Below, in pieces: positions 45,110 to 56,014 of a DNA stretch of 64,000 bases. The position numbers and the translations under genes were made by a program. The stretch's first letter is position 1. Every line of letters starts with the position of its first letter. The stretch lies in assembly GCA_964036665.1 (NCBI GenBank), contig OZ038527.1, positions 16,204,221 to 16,268,220 of the forward strand, read 5' to 3'. Under the pieces are notes generated by a model. That model searched no databases. It was not told where the DNA came from and saw nothing but the letters and a program-made list of their open reading frames with translations. This DNA comes from Gordius sp. MW1 (Eukaryota > Nematomorpha > Gordioida > Gordea > Gordiidae).

Positions 45110-45790
45110 TTAATTGCTATGCAATTTATGGGCTCGTTTTTGGTTGTCCGTCCGTCGTCCGTCCGTCGTCCGTCCACCAAGTTATTGGCGCCAGCCTTTT
45201 TTAAATTAAATTAATATATTGTTCTTGTTAATACCATTGATAATATGACTTTTTGACCGTCCGCAGGCTACTGACCATTGAAAAAAATTACCATTGGCCA
45301 AATAAATCGAAATTTTTTGTTCGTTTTTGAATAGGTTAACATTGATAATTACCCTATGCCCTCCACTACAAGGGCCTATGCCTCTACTAATATGGGTCCC
45401 TGTTAATTAAATTAATATTTTGTTCTTGTTAATACCATTGATAATATGACTTTTTGACCGTCCGCAGGCTACTGACCATTGAAAAAAATTACCATTGGCC
45501 AAATAAATCGAAATTTTTTGTTCGTTTTCGAATAGGTTAACATTGGTAATTACCCTATGCCCTCCACTACAAGGGCCTATGCCTCTACTGATGTGGGTCC
45601 CTGTGCTCCTACAAAAGTTTTAATTGCTATGCAATTTATGGGCTCACTTTCCATTTTCCGAATGTCTTGTCACGCGCCGAATGTCTTGCACCGAATGTCT
45701 TGTCACGCTTTTTTTAACAGTATAGATATTGCTATTATTAATTTAACTAGTTTTTAGGTTCAAATCCCGGTAAATTTAACCAGTTTATGG
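45110..45790 (+). mobile_element. Composite modular element with internal module duplication
   Basis: It begins AATTGCTATGCAATTTATGG and a 'gtccgtcc' mini-tandem. The module block 'ttgttcttgttaataccatt..cctctactaatatgggtccctg' (gapped) then appears twice (about 45215-45405 and 45408-45610). At 45620 a new head starts with the same core and continues to two B-box-like words GGTTCAAATCCCGG and GGTTCGAAACCCGG at about 45758-45805. It leads straight into the 128-bp array. Confidence 0.65.
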
Positions 45791-45805
45791 GTTCGAAACC
45801 CGGTT

Positions 45806-46935
45806 TTTTTTTGACTATTATGATTGTTCCTGTTACTACCAATGCTATTATAACTTTTTAGCCGTCCGCTGGCTACTGACCGATGGAAAAAATGACCAAT
45901 GGCCAAAATGGGAATCGGAATTATTTTTTTCGTTTTTTTTGACTATTATGATTGTTCCTGTTACTACCAATGCTATTATAACTTTTTGGCCGTCCGCTGG
46001 CTCCTGACCGATGGAAAAAATGACCATTGGCCAAAATGTGAATCGAAATTATTTTTTTCGTTTTTTTTGACTATTATGATTGTTCCTGTTACTACCATTG
46101 CTATTATGACTTTTTGGCCGTCTGCTGGCTGCTGACCTATGGAAAAAAATGACCATTGGCCAAAATGTGATTTGAAAATTTTTTTCTCATTTTCTTTTGA
46201 CTATTATGAATTTATACCACTTTTAACGTGTCCTGGCTGCTGACCTATGGAAAAAAATGACCATTGGTCAAAATGTGATTCGAAAATTTTTTTCTCATTT
46301 TTTTTTGACTATTATGAATTTATATCCACTTTTACCGTGTCCTAGCTGCTGACCAATGGAAAAAAATGACCATTGGCCAAAATGTGATTCGAAAATTTTT
46401 TTCTAGTTTTTTTTTACTCTTATGAATTTATATCCACTTTTACCGTGTGCTGGCTGCTGACCAATGCAAAAAAATAACCATTAGCCAAAGTGAGCATCAA
46501 AATTTTTTTTTCCCCTTTTTTGGCTATCATTGACTTATAGAGTATCTGTTGGTACTGACCAATGGAAAAAAAATGACCATTGGCCAAATTTTTGATTTTT
46601 TTAATTTAAAATTGTTCAAATTCAACAAAAAATTTCTCCCAACAAATCTGCAAAATCCTAACATTGTGATGTTTCAATTTACGATACAATATATTGATAG
46701 AATTAGAAACTAACACAAAATTTGAAACCTCCTTCAAAGGTATAATGCTTTTCTATCCTTATAAAAGCTATTTGTTTACTAACATTATTTGACTATGACT
46801 TTTTGGCCGTCCGTTGGTTGCTGACCAATGGAAAAAAATGTCCATTGGCCAAAATGTGATTCGAAAATTTTTTCTCATTTTTTTTTGACTCTTATGTATT
46901 TATATCCACTTTTACCGTGTCCTGGTTGCTGACCA
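45806..46935 (+). repeat. 128-bp tandem array, first locus
   Basis: Units run 'gactattatgattgttcctg' to 'gaccattggccaaaatgtga' plus a T-rich spacer. The word GGCCGTCC recurs every 128 bases in the best units (45860, 45988, 46116). Later units are shortened or diverged, with interruption by other AT-rich DNA at about 46600-46790. The unit is the module found once in each composite element. Confidence 0.85.
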
Positions 46936-46959
46936 ATGCAAAAATTGTACTTCCATTCA

Positions 46960-48440
46960 TAAATAATAAATTAATAGTATTTGTTGTAAATAATATGATT
47001 GCTACAAATTGGTCCCATTAAATATTTTATGATTGTGTAAGAGATTTAATTATATACTCAAAAATATTTACCACGTAATATTATGCCATTGCTCTTACTT
47101 TTCTCTAAATTTCTTAATCTTTTTATTTGAGTATTTAACTTTTATGTTTATTTTTCCTCATGATTTTTAAAAGTTCTCATTTACGTAAATTTTATTTTCC
47201 TGTGCATTTTGATATCTTTTAGGGGGGGGGGGTCTAATTAAAAATGGTTTTACCACTAGTATTTAGGTCATACTCATTTGTTGTGGTTAATTCGATTTAA
47301 GGATTAATTTATGTATTATTTATTTATAGGATTAATTTAATATGATAAATAAAGAGCACGAATTTTATCACTATCAAGTGGTTAAATAAATAAATGGGCC
47401 TGTATAAAAATTCGCGATTATTTGTCTGGAGATGATATATAAATATTAAAAGATAAAATTTTATCAAGTGGTCTCAAATAAATAAACATTAAATATTGGT
47501 TTAAGGAGTTTAGAGTTTATATTTAACTAGCTGACCCGGCAAACTTTTCTAATTTTTTTTTAAATGTTAAAATGCTTTTATTAGGTAAAATGGATACATG
47601 AAATATGTATCATTTATTTTATAAATAATAAATTAATAGTATTTGTTGTAAATAATATGATTGCTACAAATTGATCCCATTTTTATGATTGTGTAAGAAA
47701 TTTAATTAATTGCCTTTACTTTTCTCTAAATTTCTTAATCTTTTTATTTGAATATTTAACTTTTATGTTTATTTTTCCTCATGATTTTTAAAAGTTCTCA
47801 TTTACGTAAATTTTATTTTCCTGTGCATTTTGATATCTTTTAGGGGGGGGTCTAATTAAAAATGGTTTTACCACTAGTATTTAGGTCATACTCATTTGTT
47901 GTGGTTAATTCGATTTAAGGATTAATTTATGTATTATTTATTTATAGGATTAATTTAATATGATAAATAAAGAGCACAAATTTTATCACTATCAAGTGGT
48001 TAAATAAATAAATGGGCCTGTATAAAAATTCGCGATTATTTGTCTGGAGATGATATATAAATATTAAAAGATAAAATTTTATCAAGTGGTCTCAAATAAA
48101 TAAACATTAAATATTGGTTTAAGGAGTTTAGAGTTTATATTTAACTAGCTGACCCGGCAAACTTTTCTAATTTTTTTTTAAATGTTAAAATGCTTTTATT
48201 AGGTAAAATGGATACATGAAATATGTATCATTTATTTTATAAATAATAAATTAATAGTATTTGTTGTAAATAATATGATTGCTACAAATTGATCCCATTA
48301 AATATTTTATGATTGTGTAAGAAATTTAATTAATTGCCTTTACTTTTCTCTAAATTTCTTAATCTTTTTATTTGAATATTTAACTTTTATGTTTATTTTT
48401 CCTCATGATTTTTAAAAGTTCTCATTTACGTAAATTTTCC
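46960..48440 (+). repeat. 618-bp direct repeats carrying a Helitron-like terminus
   Basis: The word CTAGCTGACCCGGCAAAC occurs at 47527 and 48145, and the surrounding sequence matches over the full 618 bp ('aataataaattaatagtatt' onward). There are two full copies and a third partial copy to about 48440. CTAGCTGACCCGGC is the inverse of a Helitron-type 3' end, so each unit contains one. A G run at 47220 and 47841 differs in length between copies. Confidence 0.8.
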
Positions 48441-48825
48441 TGTGCATTTTGATATCTTTTAACTTTTAAATTTAGATTTCAACATGTTTATTTTTCCTCG
48501 TGATGAGAAAAATTTTAACGGAAATATTTGTTTAAAAATAGATATAAATGATTGTACTTCCATTTGATATTCTTTTATATGTATCATTTATTTTATAACA
48601 ACCCAATAATAGGTTATGTTGTCGTAACCTTGATAAAAACAACTAATCACAAAGCTTAACCCTCCACTCCCTCTCTCCCCCTTTAAGATAAAATTAATCG
48701 ATATTTTGCATATAACTGAGGTGTATGGATGTATCGCTCTTTATTTCGGGTCGAATTATATGGTAAGCAAGGGAAGGGTTGGCATCAATTCTCTTAATCG
48801 CTATCTCGCATTTACCCCGCGTTCG
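48441..48825. other. Intergenic, nothing recognised
   Basis: AT-rich DNA between repeat blocks. No gene is seen. Confidence 0.4.
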
Positions 48826-48950
48826 TGATGACGCGCGAATTGTGAATTAATTCGCACGGAAATAACAAATGTATTAATTAAATAGAAGGCGTTCATAGTG
48901 AAATCGCTGACGATTATTTTCGCACGCGGCAAAAAGCGAACAAAATAAGA
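48826..48950. repeat. Repeat shared with the MITE at 6744, possible Harbinger end
   Basis: It contains GCGTTCGTGATGACGCG followed by GGCGTTCATAGTGAAATCGC and 'gacgattattttcgcacgcg', in the same order as at about 6731-6945. It lies just upstream of PIF/Harbinger coding fragments, so it could be that element's terminus, but no matching opposite end was found. Confidence 0.4.
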
Positions 48951-48997
48951 TTTTGGTCTCAAGTGGTAATATAACTTTAAACTGCTTATTAGTTTAG

Positions 48998-49388
48998 GTA
49001 AAGATATAAAAGTTAGATGGAAGAATCTCAGAGACACATGAAAGAGTTAAATAAGTCAAAAAATCTCAAAAGTGGAAGTGGTTTGACCACATCTTATTGG
49101 CCGTATTTTACTGTGATGGACTTTTTAAGACCTACCTTACAACCTAGGACTCAATGGTCTAGTCTAAGTCACTCAATAATGTTTGGAGAAGATTTATCAA
49201 TTAACCCTGATAGCATGTATTCAGATGCTTGTACTAGTAATAAGGAAAATAGTAAATTGATAAAGCTTATATTAATTAATATTCATATAGAACCTCCAAC
49301 TCCAAATATTGAAAAGAAGAGTTCAGAAAACAGTTTTTTGGAGAAGAATTATGCCTTGAATTCAAAAATCAGGACAAACACATTGTAG
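48998..49388 (+). pseudogene. Harbinger MADF-like protein, copy 1
   Basis: The frame at 48998 reads KVRWKNLRDT. After a frame change it continues from 49017 as MKELNKSKNLKSGSG, then YWPYFTVMDFLRPTLQPR. This is the core of a MADF DNA-binding domain, which PIF/Harbinger elements encode as their second protein. The shift and the shortened end show a pseudogene. Confidence 0.65.
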
Positions 49389-49524
49389 ATGTTTTACTTG
49401 CTATGAAATTTTATTTTATTTGTGATATACTTACAATGAATCTAATAAATATGATAGGAATAAGTATTATAAATGTAAAAGATTCACATATAGAAAATTT
49501 AATTTATAGCAATTAATAAAAATC

Positions 49525-49739
49525 TAAGGCAGTTGTGCAAAACTATTGAAAAATAGTGCTTGTAGTTATAAAATGCACTTCCAGAATTTGAAGGCTTTTT
49601 TATTTCACTTCACAGTGCTTGCCATCAAGAGCACCTATGCAATTAGGAAAGTTCCATAATTTACAGAAATTTTGAAGTATTTTTTCAAAATCTTCCAAAG
49701 ATGGAGATTTCAAATGTATAGGTTGAACATTACATGTTT
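49525..49739 (-). pseudogene. Harbinger DDE transposase fragment, copy 1
   Basis: The minus-strand translation gives LEDFEKILQNFCKLWNFPNC followed by IGALDGKHCEVK, and, after a frame change, NSGSAFYNYKHYFSIVL. The WNFPNCIGAxDGKH block with the first catalytic aspartate and the NSGSxFYNYKxYFSIVL block are signatures of PIF/Harbinger transposases. Confidence 0.8.
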
Positions 49740-49813
49740 CAATATTAATTGCTATGCAATTTATATAATGTATAGTTGATATTCCTATCTTATGTGAATG
49801 ACCTTATTTTACT

Positions 49814-50218
49814 GTGATGGACTTTTTAAGACCTACCTTACAACCTAGGAGTCAATGGTCTAGTCTAGATGACTCAATGATGTTTGGAGAAGATCTATCA
49901 ATTAACCCTGATAGCATGTATTCAGATGCTTGTACTAGTAATAAGGAAAATGGTAAATTGATAAAGCTTATATTAATTAACATTCATATAGAACCTCCAA
50001 CTCCAAATATTGAAAAGAAAAGTTCAGAAAACAGTTTTTTGGAGAAGATTTATGACCTTGAATTCAAAAATCAGGACAAACACATTGTAGATGTTTTACT
50101 TGCTATGCAATTTTATTTTATTTGTGATATACTTACAATGAATCTAATAAATATGATAGCAATAAGTGTTATAAATGTAAAATATTCACATATAGAAAAT
50201 TTAATTTATAGCAATTAA
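49814..50218 (+). pseudogene. Harbinger MADF-like protein, copy 2 (C-terminal part)
   Basis: Starts within MDFLRPTLQPRSQWSSLDDS and continues through SINPDSMYSDACTS to a hydrophobic end (VDVLLAMQFYFICDILTMNL). The N-terminal MADF core is missing. Differs from copy 3 at only a few positions. Confidence 0.55.
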
Positions 50219-50221
50219 TAA

Positions 50222-50440
50222 AAATCCAAGGCAGTTTTGCAAAACTATTGAAAAATAGTGCTTGTAGTTATAAAATGCACTTCCAGAATTTGAGGGCTTT
50301 TTATTTCACTTCACAGTGCTTACCATCAAGAGCACCTATGCAATTAGGAAAGTTCCATAATTTACAGAAATTTTGAAGTATTTTTTCAAAATCTTCCAAA
50401 GATGGAGATTTCAAATGTATAGGTTGAACATTACATGTTT
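50222..50440 (-). pseudogene. Harbinger DDE transposase fragment, copy 2
   Basis: Same blocks as copy 1, with minor base differences. It lacks the rest of the DDE domain. Confidence 0.75.
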
Positions 50441-50896
50441 CAATATATAATAGTTGATATTCCTATCTTATGTGAATGGCCTTATTTTACTGTGATGGAC
50501 TTTTTAAGACCTACCTTACAACCTAGGAGTCAATGGGCTAGTCTAGATGACTCAATAATGTTTGGAGAAGATCTATCAATTAACCCTGATAGCATGTATT
50601 CAGATGCTTGTACTAGTATTAAGGAAAATGGTAAATTGATAAAGCTTATATTAATTAATATTCATATAGAACCTCCAACTCCAAATATTGAAAAGAAAAG
50701 TTCAGAAAACAGTTTTTTGGAGAAGATTTATGACCTTGAATTCAAAAATCAGGACAAATACATTGTAGATGTTTTACTTGCTATGCAATTTTATTTTATT
50801 TGTGATATACTTACAATGAATCTAATAAATGTGATAGGAATAAGTGTTATAAATGTAAAAGATTCACATATAGAAAATTTAATTTATAGCAATTAA
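50435..50896 (+). pseudogene. Harbinger MADF-like protein, copy 3 (C-terminal part)
   Basis: The same protein piece as copy 2, open for 153 codons because the junction sequence upstream happens to be in frame. The N-terminal 15 residues (MFQYIIVDIPILCEW) come from the repeat junction and are unlikely to be native. Confidence 0.55.
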
Positions 50897-50897
50897 T

Positions 50898-51118
50898 AAA
50901 AATCCAAGGCAGTTTTGCAAAACTATTGAAAAATAGTGCTTGTAGTTATAAAATGCACTTCCAGAATTTGAGGGCTTTTTTATTTCACTTCACAGTGCTT
51001 ACCATCAAGAGCACCTATGCAATTAGGAAAGTTCCATAATTTATAGAAATTTTGAAGTATTTTTTCAAAATCTTCCAAAGATGGAGATTTCAAATGTATT
51101 GGTTGAACATTACATGTT
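50898..51118 (-). pseudogene. Harbinger DDE transposase fragment, copy 3
   Basis: Same blocks again. Here the sequence beyond 51118 differs from the tandem junctions and is where the original upstream part of the transposase would continue; a short lysine/glutamate-rich frame is seen but not recognisable. Confidence 0.75.
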
Positions 51119-51239
51119 TTAATTTTCTTATAATTTCCTCTTCTTTAGGGTATTTTCGCTTTTCTCATATTAACAACCTTTGACACCCATTAGTTAAAAA
51201 AACCAAAGTATGCCCTTTTCCCCTAAAAAAAATTAGTAA

Positions 51240-51624
51240 TGAATAATTCAATTGGTTAACATCGATAATTACTCTATGCCCTCCCCTACAAAGGCCTATA
51301 CCTCTACTTATATGGTTCCCTGTGCCCCTACAAAGGCTGCCTCTACTGATGTAGGTTCGAATCCCGGAGAGGGCAATTTTCTTTAATTACATGGAAAATT
51401 TGTATAAATAAATAATTAATCATTAGGCATTTAAAACCCCCTATAGACATTCTCGCCCCTTCCTACCTTTCTCGCCCATAAATTGCATAGCAAATATGAT
51501 ACATTTATACGGAGTATAGATGAGTCGTCCCCCCTTCCCTTCACCCCTCCCCTTCCCCCCTCCCCTTCCCCCCTCCCCTTCCCCCCATCCCCTTCCCCCT
51601 TCCCACGAGGGCCGAAGGCCCGAG
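51240..51624 (+). mobile_element. Composite modular element, 3' half
   Basis: It begins in the 'ggttaacatcgataattac' module. It passes a B-box-like GGTTCGAATCCCGG followed by 'agagggcaattttcttt', the inverse core CCCATAAATTGCATAGCAA, a C-rich tract and the terminal hairpin GAGGGCCGAAGGCCCGAG. It lacks the head and the 128-bp module. Confidence 0.65.
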
Positions 51625-51648
51625 GATTATTATTATAGGACGGTCGTG

Positions 51649-52166
51649 ATAAAAATACATATTTTATGAAGATGAAAGAAACAAATCCCTCCTGCGTGGC
51701 TAAATAAATTAAAGTGGGCCTGGGCCTTGGACCCTCTATAACTATTTGTTTAAAATTTTTTGCATACTAAACACTTACCAATTATATTTAATATATTCTT
51801 AATCTTTTGAAATTTATCTATAAGATGATATATATTCTGCTAATACACCCGGGTAAATGGCAAAACAACGTTTGCCCCGGCAAACGTTGTTTTGCTAAAA
51901 ATACAATTTTCTAAAATTCGAGAAAACTTCAGCCTTGTATTTTATGAAGATGAAAGAAAGAAATCCCTCCTGCGTGGCTAAATAAATTAAAGTGGGCCTG
52001 GGCCTTGGACCCTCTTTAACTATCCGTTTAAAAATTTTTGCATACTAAACACTTACCAATTATATTTGATATATTCTTAATCTATTGAAATTTATCTAAA
52101 AGATGATATATATTCTGCTAATACACCCGGGTAAATGGCAAAACAACGTTTGCCGGGTTCATCTAG
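51649..52166 (+). mobile_element. Two Helitron-like 3' halves
   Basis: Two direct copies of a roughly 220-bp 3' region ('cctcctgcgtggctaaataa' to 'aaaacaacgtttgcc'). The second ends with CTAG before T at 52166. The first ends abruptly at a palindromic junction (51860-51896) with the inverse of the same terminus. Confidence 0.65.
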
Positions 52167-53018
52167 TTTTTAATAAAAACAAGGATAAGATAGAAAAAAT
52201 AACAGTTCTCTTACTACAATTTATAAAAACTAATTTATTTAAACGTAAAATCCACCTTTAGAAAAATAAATTTTATTTAACGGCCGGATCTAATAGCTAC
52301 TATGAGTATATATAAATACTAGAATATAATTTTCAATTATGATTTGAGACAGGGGGAGGGGCTGGAGTTTGAAAGCTATTTAGGTACGCTGTACGAAGAT
52401 TATTTAAGGTCGAGTTGGGTTTATTTAAATCATATTTCATAAAAAGTTAGTCTTGTATTCGGACCGGGTTAGGGCTGCTCCATCATGCTCGATTATTTTA
52501 TTAAATTTTGCTTGAACTTCGGGCTGGATCGGGCGACCGGTGCAGGGCTCTACTCACATGTACCCGTACAATTGCGACAACACGTTCAAGCAGAGCAGAG
52601 GTTAACCTCAGTAAACATTAAATTTATAACAGATTTATTTTCATAAAAATTGAATGATTAGCGCTTAAGTTGTCTTTAATAAAATAATAAGAATCTCTAA
52701 TTTTTTTCTTATCTTATAAAACATGATGTGCTTGCTAATGTAAAACATCTCATTTGTGCTCCTTTGCTTAAATTTTTTTCTAATTTTACTCACAAGCGCG
52801 ATTGTCTAAATCTTCAACAAAACCTTTTAAAATTAGAGATTTAGTCTGCTGTCAGTTTGTGGCAACATTAATTGTCACTAAGCAATTTTATATTTTTTGA
52901 ACTAATATACTGAAATAGAGGAAAAAATAATGGCCAAGGATTTAATATATTTGATATCAATAAAAGAAAAAGATAAGTAACTTATCATATAAGTCTGTCA
53001 CACTCACATCGCTTTACA
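52167..53018. other. Intergenic; hAT-like end fragment at about 52455-52552
   Basis: The only recognisable piece is a GC-richer stretch ending GACCGGTGCAGGGCTCTA, which resembles an inverted hAT terminus (TAGAGCCCTGCACCGG). The remainder is AT-rich with no gene. Confidence 0.4.
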
Positions 53019-54390
53019 TTAATTGCTATGCAATTTATGGGCTCACTTTCCAATTTGTTTTGTCACGCTGTTCGGTCACGCTGTTCGGTCACGCACCGAA
53101 TGACTTCGGCTTGTTTACTGCTAAAACCGCTTGGAATTCGAATATTAATGTTAATTTAACTAGTTTTTGGGTCCCGGGGTTTTTTGACTCTTATAATTGT
53201 TCTTGTTACTACCATTGCTATTATGACTTTTTGGCCGTCCGTTGGGTGCTGACCAATGAAAATGACCATTTGCCAAAATGTGAATCCAAGTTTATTTTTC
53301 GGTTTTTTTTCGCTTATTATGATTTTGGGTAAGAATCCCGGTTTTTTTTTGACTCTTATGATTGTTCCTGTTACAACCATTGCTATTTTGACTTTTTGGC
53401 CGTCCGTTGGCTGCTGACCGATGGAAAAAAATGACCATTGGCCAAAATGTGAATCCAAGTTTATTTTTCCGTTTTTTTTCGCCTATTATGATTGTTCCTG
53501 TTACAACCATTGCTATTTTGACTTTTTGGCCGTCCGCTGGCTGCTGACCGATGGAAAAAATGACCATTGGCCAAAATGTGAATCCAAGTTTATTTTTCCG
53601 TTTTTTTTCGCCTATTATGATTGTTCCTGTTACAACCATTGCTATGTTGACTTTTTGGCCGTCCGCTGGCTGCTGACCGATGGAAAAAATGACCATTGGC
53701 AAATGTGAATCCAAGTTTATTTTTCCGTTTTTTTTCGCCTATTATGATTGTTCCTGTTACAACCATTGCTATTTTGACTTTTTGGCCGTCCGTTGGGTGC
53801 TGACCAATGGAAAAAAATGACTATTGGCCAAAATGTGAATCCAAGTTTATTTTTTCGTTTTTTTCGACTATTATTATTGCTCTGTTACTACCATTGCTAT
53901 TATGACTTTTTGGCCGTCCGTTGGCTGCTGACCAATGGAAAAAAATGACCATTGGCCAAAATGTGAATCCAAGTTTATTTTTTCGTTTTTTTCGACTATT
54001 ATGATTGTTCCTGTTGCTACCATTGATAATAAGACGTTTTGGCCGTCCGTTGGGTGCTGACCAATGAAAAAATTGACCATTGGTCACAATGTGAATCGAA
54101 ATTTTTTTTTCCTTTTTTTCGCTAACACTAATTTATAGACCATCTGTTGGTACTGACCAATTAAAAAAAATGACCATTGGCCAAAATGTGATTCGAAAAT
54201 TTTTTTTTTGTTTTTTGTTTTGACTCTTATAAATTTATATCCACTTTTACCGTGTCCTGGCTGCTGACCAATGAAAAAAATGACCATTGGCCAAAATGTG
54301 ATTCGAAAATTATTTTTTCGTTTTTTTGACTATTATGAATTTATAACCACCTCTACCCTGTCCTGGCTGCTGACCAATGAAAAAAATGAC
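53019..54390 (+). repeat. Composite-element head followed by the 128-bp array, second locus
   Basis: The head AATTGCTATGCAATTTATGG and 'gctcactttcc..tcacgc' matches that at 45620. The array follows, with GGCCGTCC at 53233, 53398, 53528, 53657, 53784, 53912 and 54041 (spacings 165, 130, 129, 127, 128, 129), then about three shortened units. Long open frames on both strands here are by-products of the periodicity and not genes. Confidence 0.85.
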
Positions 54391-55850
54391 TTATACCATT
54401 TTTGAATATCTATACTATTTTATTTTTAGATATCTTATTAATAAATCTAATTGTTACATCTTATTTTTAAAAGTCATATTTTTTAATATCTAACGCATTT
54501 TTATATATTTGAATTTTATTTTCAAAAAATTTTATTATAAGCCACAATAGGAATTATCCCAATTTAATAACATTTTACATTAACCAAAAGTAAGTTTTTA
54601 AATTTTATCATTTTTAGATGTGCGGTCGTAACAGGCAATAGCGGAGCTATTGCATGTCGCCGATAGTTTCGTCGTAAGCATTTTAAGTAAGCATTTTAAT
54701 TGCTATGCTGTTGGAAAATGCCAGGTCCTACTTCAACAGCCATTTAATTTTTGCAATTAAAATCTTTTCTTAAGATAAAATTAAAAATAACAATTAAAAT
54801 AAGAAAAAAAATTTCAAGCCGTGATTTAGCGTAGGTCAATACCTGGGAGGGGCAAAGTGATTTTTTAAAATCTTTATTTCCAATTCTCTATTATTATTAA
54901 AAAGTTGATTAATTAATTTTATTATTTCTAATTTCCGCCTGTTGTTATTTTAATTGAAACTATTTTCTAACACTTAAAATTAACCTAATATTTAGGTTTG
55001 AAATTGCAGTTGTCATAATTACCTAATATTTAGGTTTGAAATTGCAGTTGTCATAATTGAAAATTACAACTAGATAATCAATATATTAGAATTATTATTA
55101 TATAGCAATCAAAAGGGGAAAGGGGGAAATTATTCCTTCGTCATTTTATATTGATTTTTTTTTCAATGGCGCTATGCCAAGGTTAAACCCCTACCCCTAT
55201 CTTCCTCTCTTATCCGCCCACCGCTAGGGGGCGGGAGTGGAGGAGATGAAGATTATTTTACAATATTGGCATTCTCGGGCGTATATTTATTTATGCCGAG
55301 TTTAGTATGTAGTAATAACATTAAACATGCATAATACGTCATCATATTTACATGGATATTAAAAAGATTTATATATGGAAGAGAATACCAATAGTTTTAT
55401 ATTAATAGTAGTAGCCAGAATTTAATTTAAGGTTCATCAATTGGCCTGGTTATTTTTATAACCCCCTCTTTGCCTTTTATATTTTAGCAAATAAATTAAT
55501 ATAAAATTAGTAATACACTAAAGAAAGCCTAACCTAGACGAGGATAATTGTTGTTATAACTGGAAACATTCTTTACGACAATATGGATTTTTGAATTAAT
55601 AATAGAATTTTTAAAGTATATTTGATTATTTTAATGTTCACATTTCATTTTACAAAACAATCCCTTGTTACATAGCCAGCTTCTGCCAAATTAAAAAAAT
55701 ACTATCTTTTTCTTCTTCAAATTTTTATCACATGCAAAACATACGTTATAAAACGGCGAGTAAAAATGAGGTTTTAAATTTAAATGAATTTTATTTTTTT
55801 TTTACAAAAAAGTAGATTTTTATGTTGTGTAACTAGCATGGGAGTAGTCA
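54391..55850. other. Intergenic, nothing recognised
   Basis: AT-rich. A 38-bp direct duplication ('acctaatatttaggtttgaa..') lies at about 54982-55058. No gene or transposon ends identified. Confidence 0.45.
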
Positions 55851-55854
55851 AGGG

Positions 55855-56014
55855 GGAAACCCTAGCAATTATCCTACCCCTATAGGCATTTTCGCCCCTT
55901 CCCACCTTTCTTTCTCGCCCATAAATGCATAGCAAATATGCTACATTTATACGTAGAATAGATGAGGCGTCCCCTCTTCCCTTCCCCCCCCCTTCCCTTC
56001 TCCCCCTTTCCCGA
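55855..56014 (+). mobile_element. Composite modular element, 3' part
   Basis: Contains 'ctataggcattttcgcccct', the inverse core CCCATAAATGCATAGCAA and the C-rich tract, in the same order as other copies, but ends in a GC hairpin array and not in the usual single hairpin. Confidence 0.6.

Larger units (their letters stand above)
48998..51118. mobile_element. PIF/Harbinger segment, tandemly triplicated
   Basis: Three direct copies of about 680-700 bp are aligned by ACTGTGATGGACTTTTTAAG at 49110, 49811 and 50489. Each contains, on the + strand, the 3' part of a MADF-type protein and, on the - strand, a fragment of a Harbinger DDE transposase. The two converge. Only the first copy keeps the MADF core start. 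All are broken. Confidence 0.75.

Noticed and set aside
53156-54287. Overlapping open frames on both strands (HWPKCESKF.. / LGFTFWPMVIF..)
   Set aside because: They follow the 128-bp tandem unit in several frames and have no protein-family features.
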